Shown here in pieces: positions 51,716-60,952 of a stretch of 64,000 nt of DNA. The notes under the pieces were generated by a model. That model had not been told where the DNA came from and made no database searches. It saw only the letters and a program-made list of their open reading frames with translations. Position 1 is the stretch's first letter. Every line of letters begins with the position of its first letter. The translations under genes were made by a program, and so were the position numbers. This DNA comes from an uncultured Carboxylicivirga sp. Its GTDB lineage: Bacteria; Bacteroidota; Bacteroidia; Bacteroidales; Marinilabiliaceae. Location of the stretch: the NCBI GenBank assembly GCA_947491945.1, contig CANLLN010000021.1, positions 21,886 through 85,885 of the forward strand, given 5' to 3'.

Positions 51716-53086
51716 TTATAGAACGATGGGGATGCCTTTGTAGAAATCTAAAATTTTGGTGCGCAGTATGTATTCGTATTTTGATTGTAGCAGATCGGAT
51801 TGAGCGCGAGTGTAATCGGTTTTGGCTACATTGTAATCAACCGAGTTAACCAAACCTACATTAAATTTCTTTTCGGTATAGCGGAAAGATTCAGCGTAGG
51901 AGTTGACCGCTTCCTGGCTTGACAGGTATTTATTGTAAGCCGCCATGGCATCGGCATAAGCCTGCTGAATGCTTTTTCGTAATTCCAGTTTTTGTGCCTT
52001 TAATTCAAACTGAGCATCTTTTACACCCAGCTTGGCATTGGTTACATTATTGCGCGTTTGCAACTTATTGAAAATTGGGATGCGCAGCGTAGCTCCAATG
52101 TAGGAGTTGGCATTTGACTTAAACTGATCGCTCAGCGAGCGATTAATGCCGTCGGGATCATCGGCCAGCCAGTTGGCCGATGATCCGTAGCCTGCACCAA
52201 CTCCCAGAGTGGGATAGTATCGCGACCGGGCTATTTTTAGGTCATAATTTTTACTTTCCACATTGTAATTAGCGCTTTTTATCTCGGGCATGATCTCCAG
52301 TGCAGTGGCAAATACAGCCCCTGGATGCTCGGGCGTAAAAGCCTTAAGGTCGGGTATCTCAGGACTTACAATATCGAATTCGATAGGGCGCTCCAAATCC
52401 AGTAACTGAGCCAGGTTAAGAAGAGACAGTGCCAAAGCATTTTTCTGCTGGGTTACATTTAAGGCCTCCTTGGCAGCCTGTGATTTTATTTCCAGAAAAC
52501 TACCCATAGCTGCGCTGCCGGCATCCACCAGTTTTTTGGTGCGCTCTACTTGCAGCATGCTTGTTTCGTATTGCTCCTGGGCCACGCCAAGCAGCTCTTT
52601 ATTGAATAGTATCTGCAAGTAATGACCTGTAATTTGCAGGCCAATGTCATTTTTTGTCTTCTCCATGTCCTGGATGGCGGCCAATAGGTTGGTTTTGTTT
52701 CTCTTGATGGTGTTGTTGAGACGAAGACCTTCAAATAAGGGCACGCTGGCACTGGCACTGGCATTGAATGAGCGGGTATTTTGGTCAATATTTTGTCCCG
52801 ATTCACCGGCCTGCTGAATCCAGGTATAACCGAAGTTTAATGATCCCCCGGTTTGAGCATTCAGATCGGGCAAGCGGTCAAGCTGACTTTGCTTTAACAG
52901 ATTTTCCTGATACTGTGTGTTAATGGCCTGGCGTTGTATGGTAATATTGTTTTCATGTGCATAATCGATGCATTCGGGAAGCGACCATTGTGTCTTTTGG
53001 CTTGGCCATTCTATTTTCAAAGAATCCTGAGCTTGCATGTTAAACGCCATTAAACAAATGGTAGCAATAGCAATGATTGATTTCAT
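51716..53086 (-). CDS. TolC-family outer-membrane efflux protein
   Basis: 456 residues, signal peptide ~1-19. Two OEP repeats with long coiled helices: QSQLDRLPDLNAQTGGSLNF opening the first and KSRYYPTLGVGAGYG-like (RSRYYPTLGVGAGYG) opening the second. TolC forms the outer-membrane channel and periplasmic tunnel of tripartite exporters. Lies between two adaptor genes in the operon. Confidence 0.94.
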   Translation of the reverse strand: MKSIIAIATICLMAFNMQAQDSLKIEWPSQKTQWSLPECIDYAHENNITIQRQAINTQYQENLLKQSQLDRLPDLNAQTGGSLNFGYTWIQQAGESGQNIDQNTRSFNASASASVPLFEGLRLNNTIKRNKTNLLAAIQDMEKTKNDIGLQITGHYLQILFNKELLGVAQEQYETSMLQVERTKKLVDAGSAAMGSFLEIKSQAAKEALNVTQQKNALALSLLNLAQLLDLERPIEFDIVSPEIPDLKAFTPEHPGAVFATALEIMPEIKSANYNVESKNYDLKIARSRYYPTLGVGAGYGSSANWLADDPDGINRSLSDQFKSNANSYIGATLRIPIFNKLQTRNNVTNAKLGVKDAQFELKAQKLELRKSIQQAYADAMAAYNKYLSSQEAVNSYAESFRYTEKKFNVGLVNSVDYNVAKTDYTRAQSDLLQSKYEYILRTKILDFYKGIPIVL

Positions 53087-53151
53087 CGGTATATTTTTTA
53101 TTGGTGTGAGCCTAAGTTTTCTTAGATGCTAATTTATCAATATTTATTTAA

Positions 53152-54234
53152 TTAGCTCTTGGGTATTTTGATCTTATCTTCCTTTGTAATACCTTCTTTG
53201 ATTTCAATTTTAATGCCGTCGGACAGGCCGGTTGTAATCAAACGTTTTTCAAAAATCTGCTCTCCGGTCTCTATTTCCACAAAGGCAGAATCGTTGCTGA
53301 AAGTGATGAGTTTTTCTTTTAGTGCCAGTACACTGTCTCGACGATCGAGCACTATGTCAGCAGTGGCACTATATCCGGCACGAATAAATTGTCCTTGCTT
53401 GAGTTCTACCGCTGCTTTTATTTCAAACTGTATGGCTCCGTTTTCTTCAACACCTTTGGGGGCAATGGATTCCAGGGTAGCATCGTAGGTTTCATCTTCG
53501 ATAGCACCGATGGACAGTACCAGATCCATTCCTTGTCTGATTTTACCCACTTCAGTTTCGTCCACTTTGCCTTCAAAAACCATTTTGCCCATATCAGCTA
53601 CCGTGGCGATGGTGGTACCATCATTAAAAGTATTACTTTTAATCACCGAGTTGCCTTCTTTGATAGGCACGTCAAGCACCATGCCTGTTATGGTTGATCG
53701 TATCAGTGTATTGGTTTGGTTTTTTGAATTGCTGGTCACACCTTCTTTTATCAGCTGAAGGTTGTTTTCGGCGGCTTGCTTGTCTGCTTCGGCTGTTTGA
53801 AAGCGCAGTTTTTCTTCCAGATATTGTGATTCTGGAATTACGCCCGTGTTGAATAACTCCTGCTTGCGATCAAATTCAATTCGTGCATTTTCATAACTTA
53901 TCTCAGCCCTTTTGAGTTGCGCCTCAGCGTTGTTGACTTGTATCATCTCCGGGATAATTTGTACTTTGGCAATTAAATCGCCCTTTTGCACTTCGTCGCC
54001 CGCCTCCACAAATATTTGAGTAATAATACCTGACTCCTGTGGCTTTATCTCAATCTCTTTGCGAGGCACAACAGATCCAGTGGCCACTGTTTTTTTAACG
54101 ATATTGGTTACCTCAGCAATCTCTGTTTCGTAAACGACAGGGTCTTTTTTTGATTGGTTATACAGGTAAAATACCACCCAGGCAAATAATGCGATAAATA
54201 TAACGCCACCTATTATTTTCAGTATCTTTTTCAT
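53152..54234 (-). CDS. First efflux adaptor protein (MacA-like)
   Basis: 360 residues. Membrane helix ~5-25; lipoyl half KPQESGIITQIFVEAGDEVQ; a short coiled hairpin (~95-165); second half IRSTITGMVLDVPIKEGNSV; beta-barrel (GKVDETEVGKIRQGMDLVLS). Lies directly downstream of the two MacB-type permeases, the expected place for their adaptor, and upstream of the TolC-like gene by 65 bases. Confidence 0.94.
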   Translation of the reverse strand: MKKILKIIGGVIFIALFAWVVFYLYNQSKKDPVVYETEIAEVTNIVKKTVATGSVVPRKEIEIKPQESGIITQIFVEAGDEVQKGDLIAKVQIIPEMIQVNNAEAQLKRAEISYENARIEFDRKQELFNTGVIPESQYLEEKLRFQTAEADKQAAENNLQLIKEGVTSNSKNQTNTLIRSTITGMVLDVPIKEGNSVIKSNTFNDGTTIATVADMGKMVFEGKVDETEVGKIRQGMDLVLSIGAIEDETYDATLESIAPKGVEENGAIQFEIKAAVELKQGQFIRAGYSATADIVLDRRDSVLALKEKLITFSNDSAFVEIETGEQIFEKRLITTGLSDGIKIEIKEGITKEDKIKIPKS

Positions 54235-54270
54235 CGGTTCAATTTTTTATAGTTCTAAAGTTTATGTGTA

Positions 54271-55581
54271 TTATTCATGTCTTAGTGCCTCAATAGGCTT
54301 TATCTTAATGGCTTTTAAGGCTGGTATAAGTCCTGCGATAAGCCCTACGATAATAAGCATGGAAAGGGCGGCAATGGCTAGGGGTAGGCCTACTTCCGGA
54401 TTCAGGAAAAATGTTTCCTCTTCACCAGTGCTTCCCGCCCGTGAAGCATCCACGGCCATGTCAACCACGTAAAGGATGATGGTGCCCAGAGCGAGGCCGA
54501 TGAATCCAGCGATTGTTGTTAAAAATACAGATTCGGTAAGCAGCTGACTAATAATGATGGCTGGTCGTGCCCCAATAGCCCGCTGTATCCCTATCTCTTT
54601 GGTTCGTTCTTTTACGATTACCAGCATTATGTTGCTGATGCCTACAGCTCCAGCGATCAGGGTTCCGATGCCTACTACCCATATTAAGATGTCAATCCCC
54701 AGAAAGATAAAATTCATGGTTTTGATTTGGTTCTCCAGATTAAATTGGCCAATGGCTTCATCATCTTCGGGCGACAGCTTGTGGTTATTTTGGAGTATAG
54801 GTTTAATTTTGTTAATCACTGCTTCTACCTTAACTCCTTTTTTGGCTATCAGCCCAAAGTAATGTACCTGATCCCCATAATTGAAGGTTTGTTGCATGGC
54901 GGTGAAGGGAAGATACACGGTTTCTTTTTTGTTACTTCCGATATTAATCTGGGGGTTATTGGATTTAAATACACCTACTACCATAAAATAGACACCGTTA
55001 ACACGCAGATACTCACCTACCGGATCCTCCCCCTCGTCAAACATCACTTCGTATACCTTTTCGCCAATGATGCACACCTTTCGTTTGAGCTTAATATCCT
55101 CATCGTTAATGTAGCGACCATAGGGCATAGTGCAGGGATCAATATCCCGATAGCTCGGGTAGTCACCCATTACATTGAAAGCGGCAGAGCGTTTACCGCG
55201 TACGATATTTTCACCGCTGCGCAAATTCCAGCCGTTAAGGCGTGGTGAGATGACTTCCACCTCAGGTACCTGGTCTTTAATGGCGTTGATGTCATCATTG
55301 TTTATTTGCCAATGCCGACCTCGATTAAATCCGGCATAGGCAACGGTGGTGTTGTCGGCCCACACAAAACCGCTATTGGTAGCAAAATCTTTAACGCCTT
55401 CGTATACTCCATTTTTCAGTCCATTTCCGGCACCGGTCATCACCACTAACATTAGAATAGCCCAAAGTACGCCAAAGGCAGTAAGTATGCTTCTTAATTT
55501 ATTTTTTTTAATGGCATTAAATATTTCTTGCCACCGGTCTTTATCAAACATAGCGCTTGTATAAGTTTTTTTATTATTCAT
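54271..55581 (-). CDS. MacB-type ABC permease 2
   Basis: 436 residues from the ATG at 55581, overlapping the previous stop. First membrane helix ~30-48 after FNAIKKNKLRSILTAFGVLW; a periplasmic core (~55-280); then three helices (~295-430) ending with the coupling motif AIGARPAII and ALKAIKIKPIEALRHE. Works as a heterodimer with permease 1 and the ATPase (inference). MacB-type transporters couple ATP hydrolysis to mechanical export through TolC. Confidence 0.95.
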   Translation of the reverse strand: MNNKKTYTSAMFDKDRWQEIFNAIKKNKLRSILTAFGVLWAILMLVVMTGAGNGLKNGVYEGVKDFATNSGFVWADNTTVAYAGFNRGRHWQINNDDINAIKDQVPEVEVISPRLNGWNLRSGENIVRGKRSAAFNVMGDYPSYRDIDPCTMPYGRYINDEDIKLKRKVCIIGEKVYEVMFDEGEDPVGEYLRVNGVYFMVVGVFKSNNPQINIGSNKKETVYLPFTAMQQTFNYGDQVHYFGLIAKKGVKVEAVINKIKPILQNNHKLSPEDDEAIGQFNLENQIKTMNFIFLGIDILIWVVGIGTLIAGAVGISNIMLVIVKERTKEIGIQRAIGARPAIIISQLLTESVFLTTIAGFIGLALGTIILYVVDMAVDASRAGSTGEEETFFLNPEVGLPLAIAALSMLIIVGLIAGLIPALKAIKIKPIEALRHE

Positions 55582-56824
55582 CGTGCAGCGCCTCAATAGG
55601 CCTTATGGCCGAGGCTTTGCGGGCGGGTATGTAACCGGCTATAAGGCCGGCAATCACAAGTATAGCAAGTGCCGAAAGAGCAACGTTAAAATCGGCTGAG
55701 GGATTAAAAAAGGCCCGTTGCACATCCTGATTATCAACGGCCATTTGTTTCAGTATGGCTGACACACCGGCGAGTAAGCCCATTCCGGCCACCAGGCCAA
55801 AGAATCCGGCGAGTGCTGTTATCAATACCGACTCTGATAATACCAGGCGGATGATGGAGAAGGGGGTGGCACCAATGGCTTTACGGATGCCAATTTCTTT
55901 TGTGCGTTCTTTTACCAAAATAATCATGATGTTACTAACACCCACAATGCCAGCTATGATGGTCATTATTCCTATTACCCACACAAACATGCGGATACCG
56001 GCAAAAACCCCTTGAGCTTGTTTGAAGTTTTCAAGCGTATTCCAAATACCTATGGCCTGCTTGTCTTCAGGTGCAACCCGATGTCGTTCGATGAGTAGGT
56101 TACGCACCGCCTCTTCAATACGCTTATTTTCGGCTACAGTAACGGCATTGGTGGCAATGGCCATTTCCGTCAGGCGGTTATTGCCATTAAACACTCGTTG
56201 GGTAGTGCTTAGGGGCATGTATAATTGCTTACGGTCTTTGTTTTCCGGATTATTAAACGTACCCACTACCATAAAAGGCACGCCATTAACACGTATGTAT
56301 TTACCAAGGGGGGCTTCCTCTTTGAATAGATGTTTTTGAACCGCTTCGGAAATGATGATGGTTTTTCTAAACTGTTTAATGTCTAGTGCATTGATATAGC
56401 GTCCTTGCACCATATCCACCAGTTGTATTTTTTGGAACTCTGGCATGACGCCTTCGATTCGAAAATCGCCGTATTGATTTTTATAAGTAACACCATAATC
56501 GCCCCACAGATGAAAGCGACCGGAGAAATTGTCCATATCATCTTCGAACTTACGCTGTAGTATCTCACCATCGGCAACCGTAAAATTGATGCGGCGTCCG
56601 GCTTTTAGTCCATCGTGCGCTACCTGAGTGCGACGACTCCAAATCCAAAGAGCATTTTTTGAGGTGCTCTTAAAGTTAAATTCCATGCCATTTTGCAAGC
56701 CTTTGCCAGAGCCCAGCAGGATAATGAGCATAAATATTCCCCATGCCACACTGAAACCGGTCATTATAGCACGTAGTTTATTTTGTCGAAGGGTTGAAAA
56801 AATTTCTTGTAAATAATCGATCAT
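55574..56824 (-). CDS. MacB-type ABC permease 1
   Basis: 416 residues. Layout matches permease 2: helix ~20-38 after STLRQNKLRAIMTGFSVAWG, periplasmic core, three C-terminal helices with KERTKEIGIRKAIGATP and RKASAIRPIEALHDE. The two permeases share about the same length and motif order, from an old duplication. Start overlaps the ATPase stop (ATGA), stop overlaps the next start. Confidence 0.95.
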   Translation of the reverse strand: MIDYLQEIFSTLRQNKLRAIMTGFSVAWGIFMLIILLGSGKGLQNGMEFNFKSTSKNALWIWSRRTQVAHDGLKAGRRINFTVADGEILQRKFEDDMDNFSGRFHLWGDYGVTYKNQYGDFRIEGVMPEFQKIQLVDMVQGRYINALDIKQFRKTIIISEAVQKHLFKEEAPLGKYIRVNGVPFMVVGTFNNPENKDRKQLYMPLSTTQRVFNGNNRLTEMAIATNAVTVAENKRIEEAVRNLLIERHRVAPEDKQAIGIWNTLENFKQAQGVFAGIRMFVWVIGIMTIIAGIVGVSNIMIILVKERTKEIGIRKAIGATPFSIIRLVLSESVLITALAGFFGLVAGMGLLAGVSAILKQMAVDNQDVQRAFFNPSADFNVALSALAILVIAGLIAGYIPARKASAIRPIEALHDE

Positions 56825-57555
56825 GACAATATTGACTTGGGTTGGCTTAGCTGGGTATGATGGTTAGTTGCAGTACGATGATTCGATTCAATGATACCAT
56901 CTTTTAGGCGTATAATTCGTTGTGTCATCTCTGCGATATCATTTTCGTGGGTTACAATAATTACCGTTATGCCTGAAGCATTTACTTCCTTAAGGATGTC
57001 CATCACCTCATACGAAGTTTGTGTATCGAGAGCACCCGTTGGCTCATCGGCCAGTATTACCTTGGGTTTTGATATGAGGGAACGGGCAATAGCAATTCGT
57101 TGCTTTTGACCACCCGACAGCTCACTGGGTAAATGATTCCACCACTCTTTAAGACCGAGTCTGTCAAGTAATTCTAATGCTTTGGCGTTACGTTTTTTTC
57201 TATTCACGCCCTGATAATAAAGGGGAAGAGCCACGTTTTCCATGGCGTTTTTGAATGAAATGAGGTTGAACGACTGAAAGATGAAGCCGATGTACTTATT
57301 GCGAAAAGCCGCGGCCTTACGCTCACTCATTTTTTGAATTAGGATGTTGTTGAGATAGAACTTGCCTTTGTCGTAGTTATCCAATATGCCCAGAATATTG
57401 AGTAGGGTTGATTTACCTGAGCCCGATGACCCCATGATGGAGACCATCTCGCCCTCATGGATATCTATGTTCAGCCCTTTTAATACATGCAGTGCGTTAC
57501 TCCCTGTTATGTATGATTTGTGAAGTTCATTTACTCGAATAATGCTTTGGCTCAT
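56821..57555 (-). CDS. MacB/LolD-class ABC ATPase of the export operon
   Basis: 244 residues. Walker A GSSGSGKST (~43-51), Q-loop FIFQSFNL, intact signature LSGGQKQRIAIARSL, Walker B VILADEPTGALDT, H-loop VTHEN. Unlike the ATPase at 9766, every motif is present. First gene of the operon ATPase-permease-permease-adaptor-TolC. A possible sigma-54 promoter and two palindromic sites lie upstream. Confidence 0.96.
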   Translation of the reverse strand: MSQSIIRVNELHKSYITGSNALHVLKGLNIDIHEGEMVSIMGSSGSGKSTLLNILGILDNYDKGKFYLNNILIQKMSERKAAAFRNKYIGFIFQSFNLISFKNAMENVALPLYYQGVNRKKRNAKALELLDRLGLKEWWNHLPSELSGGQKQRIAIARSLISKPKVILADEPTGALDTQTSYEVMDILKEVNASGITVIIVTHENDIAEMTQRIIRLKDGIIESNHRTATNHHTQLSQPKSILS

Positions 57556-57605
57556 AGTTTTTTACACTTTAGATCTGTAGAATCTTATCATCGTACCTTG
57601 GTGTA

Positions 57606-57620
57606 TCAATCTGTGTGCCT
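57606..57620 (-). promoter_or_regulatory. Possible sigma-54 promoter of the export operon
   Basis: Minus-strand AGGCACACAGATTGA: -24 GGCAC and -12 TTG at the required ten-base spacing, with GA in place of the GC normally found at -12. Predicted start ~40 bases upstream of the ATPase start. Two enhancer-like palindromes lie 90-200 bases further upstream. Confidence 0.35.
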
Positions 57621-57707
57621 AATTATAGAATCATCACGTTATCAACGCATTGAATGGAAGGTTGAGGTTGGGCTTTGGTGTTTGTTGGGTGTTTTGTTAA
57701 AGATGTC

Positions 57708-57723
57708 TGTACGTTTTCGCACA
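57708..57723. promoter_or_regulatory. Palindromic operator, TGTNCG-N4-CGNACA family, copy 4
   Basis: TGTACGTTTTCGCACA, all 12 fixed positions match. It is 153 bases upstream of the ATPase start and about 110 from the candidate -12 element, a normal distance for an NtrC-type enhancer site. Confidence 0.6.
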
Positions 57724-57788
57724 CAGCTTTTAACAAAAGCCGCTAAAACATTGGGCTATGTGATAGTAATGGGTGTTATTGTACGCAG

Positions 57789-57804
57789 TGTGCGTTTGCG
57801 AACA
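57789..57804. promoter_or_regulatory. Palindromic operator, TGTNCG-N4-CGNACA family, copy 5
   Basis: TGTGCGTTTGCGAACA, all 12 fixed positions match; centre 81 bases from copy 4. An extra half-site TGTACG precedes it at 57780-57785. Confidence 0.6.
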
Positions 57805-57827
57805 GTTGGGTGGAAATGATAATGAGA

Positions 57828-58100
57828 TTATTCCTCCTCCCGATCTGATTTAGCAGTGGCATGGGCAGCCAGGGGAGCCGTCAGATAGATGAAGAGCATA
57901 ACAAGTAAGGCTTTGAGCCAAACTAAGGAAGTAGAAAAAAACAGCGCAACGCCCAGAATGAGCCATAGCATGCCAAAGGAAGTGGCTTTAGTAGTGGCGT
58001 GCATACGACTGTAAAAGTTTTTGAAGCGCAATAGCCCGATGGCGGCGATAAGAATAAAGGCAGCACCCAGAAGTGTGAATATGGCGATAAGAGTTTCCAT
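57828..58100 (-). CDS. mrpG: Mrp antiporter subunit G
   Basis: 90 residues with three membrane helices; LLRFKNFYSRMHATTKATSF is the MrpG/PhaG signature. Last gene of the Mrp operon, its start overlapping the stop of subunit F by one base. MrpG is a small accessory subunit required for complex assembly and Na+/H+ exchange. Confidence 0.93.
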   Translation of the reverse strand: METLIAIFTLLGAAFILIAAIGLLRFKNFYSRMHATTKATSFGMLWLILGVALFFSTSLVWLKALLVMLFIYLTAPLAAHATAKSDREEE

Positions 58101-58372
58101 TATTTGTTACGTTTTAGATAGGTGGAGATAGCTACTGTGCCAATAAATGAAATCAGTGATATGATGATGACAATGTCAAAGTACATAGCTTGCTGCATTA
58201 GCATGCTATAGACAAGGATGAAGCCCATGCTGATTGAGGAAATAAGATCCATGGCCACGATACGATCCTGAATGGTAGGGCCTTTTACAATTCGTATCAA
58301 CGCCATTACAAAGGATAGTAGTAAGAGTATGGCGGCCGCTATAAAAGCGATTTCCAGCAAGTTGTCATTCAT
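58100..58372 (-). CDS. mrpF: Mrp antiporter subunit F
   Basis: 90 residues from the ATG at 58372; a longer frame to 58408 would overlap subunit E further. Three helices and the conserved RIVKGPTIQDRIVAMDLIS. MrpF is a small subunit near the cation path between MrpA and the rest of the complex. Overlaps mrpE by 8 bases. Confidence 0.93.
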   Translation of the reverse strand: MNDNLLEIAFIAAAILLLLSFVMALIRIVKGPTIQDRIVAMDLISSISMGFILVYSMLMQQAMYFDIVIIISLISFIGTVAISTYLKRNK

Positions 58373-58700
58373 TATTAATGCGTTTAATTTTATTCTGCAA
58401 ATCCTCAAATTCGGCTAGCATATCAGCCATGCTGCTTTGGTAAAGCACGTGCACGATAATATGTTGCCGGTCGGGTGTTATGTCAATGGATAGAGAGCCG
58501 GGCGTCATGGACACCAGATTACTAAATAAAAGTACGGAGGCATCAGAGCTCAGTATTAGAGGTACCTTGATAAAACCCGGATTTGTTTTTAAGCGGGGCG
58601 TTAGCAGGTCATAGGCAATATAAAGGTTGGCCTGCACCAGTTTTGAAAAATACAGCCCTATAAAAGCAATTGTGTAATAGAGTTTGCGAATTATTTTCAT
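58365..58700 (-). CDS. mrpE: Mrp antiporter subunit E
   Basis: 111 residues. Two N-terminal helices and a cytoplasmic tail with FIKVPLILSSDASVLLFSNL, SMTPGSLSIDI, the PGT/S motif shared by MrpE proteins. Shorter than many MrpE proteins (~160), since the family's first helices are trimmed here. Sits between mrpD (2-base gap) and mrpF. Confidence 0.88.
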   Translation of the reverse strand: MKIIRKLYYTIAFIGLYFSKLVQANLYIAYDLLTPRLKTNPGFIKVPLILSSDASVLLFSNLVSMTPGSLSIDITPDRQHIIVHVLYQSSMADMLAEFEDLQNKIKRINNE

Positions 58701-58702
58701 GG

Positions 58703-60187
58703 CTATTGGTTATTTAAAACATGGTGTATATAATCGCTAGGATCAATTAGTTGCTGCGCTGCTGCCATAGTATAGTCAAAAATAGTGGCCGCAAAAAGTC
58801 CCAGAAACACACTAACCAATGCTAATATGATCAAAGGAATCAGGTGAGGAACCCACAAGCTTTTACGTATATTCAACTGAGATGATGAAGGATCTTTCTT
58901 TAAAAAGGCTTGATTCCATATTTTAATCTTGGAGTAAAGTGTGAACATGGCAGTAATTACTGCAGCCGCCACAATTAGGTAGTCCTGTGCTTCGATGCCG
59001 GCTTTTATCAACATGAATTTAGGAAAAAAGCCTGACAGGGGCGGAACGCCCACCAGGGCAAAGGCGGGTATGATAAACAGAATGGCCAATAACGGATTTT
59101 GTTTTAGCAATCCCCCTACTTCTTTGAGGTGAAAGCTGCCTTGGCTGCGGTGAATAACCCCGGCAACCAAAAAGGTATTGGTTTTGGCAATCATATTGTG
59201 AAGCATAAAAAAGATGGCACCAGCAATGGCCAGGGGTGTAAATATGGCTAGCCCCATAATCATATATCCTATCTGGCTGATGATATGATATGAAAGAATA
59301 CGCCGGATGTCATAGTGAGCAGAAGCTGCCATGCCACCAATCACCATTGTGAGTCCGGCTATAACAGCCATTGTGCTAAGCCAAAAAGATTGATCCTGCA
59401 CAAAGAAAAGGGTAAAAAAGCGAATAAGGGCATAAACCCCCACCTTGGTCAGCAGTCCTGCAAATAACGCTGTAACGGTTATGTTGGGTGTATGGTAAGA
59501 GGCGGGTAGCCAGAAAAACAAAGGAAATACAGCTGCTTTTATACCAAAGGCAATGAAAAAAAGAGCCGTAGATGAATTAATGAGGGTGGACTGCGGATCA
59601 GTTCGCAGAATCTCCGCTAGGTGCGCCATGTTTAAGGTGCCGGTCTTACCATAGAGTAAACCCAGGCCGGCTAAGAACAGCAGAGAGCCAATAAGGTTGA
59701 GCGCCATGTATTTGATACCACCTTCCAGCTGTGCCTTGGAATGGCCAATAATTATTAAAATAAAGGAGGAAATAAGAATTACCTCAAACCACACATACAG
59801 ATTAAATACATCGCCGGTGGTAAAGGCGCCATTAACACCCATCATCAGTGCAAAGAAAAATACATAAAAACGAGTGTGCTGATGTTGTCCGGGTAAATAA
59901 TAAAGGGTGTATATGGTGATGGCCAGGCCTATGACAGCGGTTACTACAAGCATTAACGCGCTAAAGTAATCGATTACCAGCGTGATGCCCATAGGAGCCT
60001 TCCAGCCACCCATATTAAGTGTTAATATACCCTGATCTTTTACTTGAAAGAAGAGATATAACGAAAGCACAAGCAGGATGCTGCTGCCAATAATGCTGAG
60101 TGCCTGTGCAATTCTATGCGATTTTATGGCAATAAAGGCCAGAATAAACAGGAAAGGAACTAAGATGGGTAAAACGATTGCCGTCAT
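58703..60187 (-). CDS. mrpD: Mrp antiporter subunit D
   Basis: 494 residues with about 14 helices, homologous to the NuoL/M/N antiporter-like subunits of complex I. The key glutamate is in YVWFEVILISSFILI and lysines in KVGVYALIRF and GIKAAVFPL, residues of the proton channel. MrpD is the proton-conducting partner of MrpA. Confidence 0.95.
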   Translation of the reverse strand: MTAIVLPILVPFLFILAFIAIKSHRIAQALSIIGSSILLVLSLYLFFQVKDQGILTLNMGGWKAPMGITLVIDYFSALMLVVTAVIGLAITIYTLYYLPGQHQHTRFYVFFFALMMGVNGAFTTGDVFNLYVWFEVILISSFILIIIGHSKAQLEGGIKYMALNLIGSLLFLAGLGLLYGKTGTLNMAHLAEILRTDPQSTLINSSTALFFIAFGIKAAVFPLFFWLPASYHTPNITVTALFAGLLTKVGVYALIRFFTLFFVQDQSFWLSTMAVIAGLTMVIGGMAASAHYDIRRILSYHIISQIGYMIMGLAIFTPLAIAGAIFFMLHNMIAKTNTFLVAGVIHRSQGSFHLKEVGGLLKQNPLLAILFIIPAFALVGVPPLSGFFPKFMLIKAGIEAQDYLIVAAAVITAMFTLYSKIKIWNQAFLKKDPSSSQLNIRKSLWVPHLIPLIILALVSVFLGLFAATIFDYTMAAAQQLIDPSDYIHHVLNNQ

Positions 60188-60188
60188 A

Positions 60189-60536
60189 TTATTGCTTGTC
60201 GGTTTTTTTTAATTGATCCAGATCATCGGTTCCGGTGGTTTCAAAAAATTTCAGTTTTAGAGCCAGGGCAAATACTGTGAGGCCAAAACCAATTACAACA
60301 GCCGTGAGCACCAGAGCTTGCGGCAGTGGATCAGCTATTTGTCCACTCGTAGTGGTAGCATCTTCAACAAAGGCAGGTTTGCCGGCAGTGAGGCCGGCCG
60401 ACAAAAAAACCAATAGGTTTGTTGCATTACTCAAAAATATTAAGCCGATAATGAATTTTAAGATGCTTCGGCGTAATACCATGTAGGTTCCAGCTGTATA
60501 TAAAACTCCAACTAATATGGCCAGTAGTATTTCCAT
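60189..60536 (-). CDS. mrpC: Mrp antiporter subunit C
   Basis: 115 residues, three helices, NuoK-like. FIIGLIFLSNATNLLVFLS and PLPQALVLTAVVIGFGLTVF are diagnostic of MrpC. Starts one base before the stop of mrpB, ends a base before mrpD. Confidence 0.95.
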   Translation of the reverse strand: MEILLAILVGVLYTAGTYMVLRRSILKFIIGLIFLSNATNLLVFLSAGLTAGKPAFVEDATTTSGQIADPLPQALVLTAVVIGFGLTVFALALKLKFFETTGTDDLDQLKKTDKQ

Positions 60537-60952
60537 TATCTGTTTTTTATTAAGGTGAAGAAAAACAATAGTGTAACACCAATTACTGCCATAAATACAC
60601 CAATATCAAACACAAGTGGTGTTCCCAGCTTTAGTGTGCCGGCTATTCCCAATGGGATACTTACCCAATGTCCTTTTAAGGCCGGTTGCTGCATAAGAAG
60701 GGCAGGTACAAAACTTAAGCTTACCATTCCCAGGCCCCAGGAAATATAGGTGGTGGGTAGTATCCTCAGATTTAAGATTGTTTTTTGCCAGCCAAAAGCA
60801 AAACTATAGTAGATGATTGCCAGGGCAGCAAGTAGTCCGCCAATAAAGCCTCCGCCCGGATGATTGTGACCTCTTAACAAAGCAATAACCGCAAAAAGCA
60901 TAAGAAGCGCCTTAATGTAACGAGCCGCCAGTTGTAATATTATTGAGTTCAT
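60536..60952 (-). CDS. mrpB: Mrp antiporter subunit B
   Basis: 138 residues, four helices. [20 protein letters not shown] is the MrpB signature motif. The overlap with the mrpA stop and mrpC start shows tight coupling. Confidence 0.95.
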   Translation of the reverse strand: MNSIILQLAARYIKALLMLFAVIALLRGHNHPGGGFIGGLLAALAIIYYSFAFGWQKTILNLRILPTTYISWGLGMVSLSFVPALLMQQPALKGHWVSIPLGIAGTLKLGTPLVFDIGVFMAVIGVTLLFFFTLIKNR

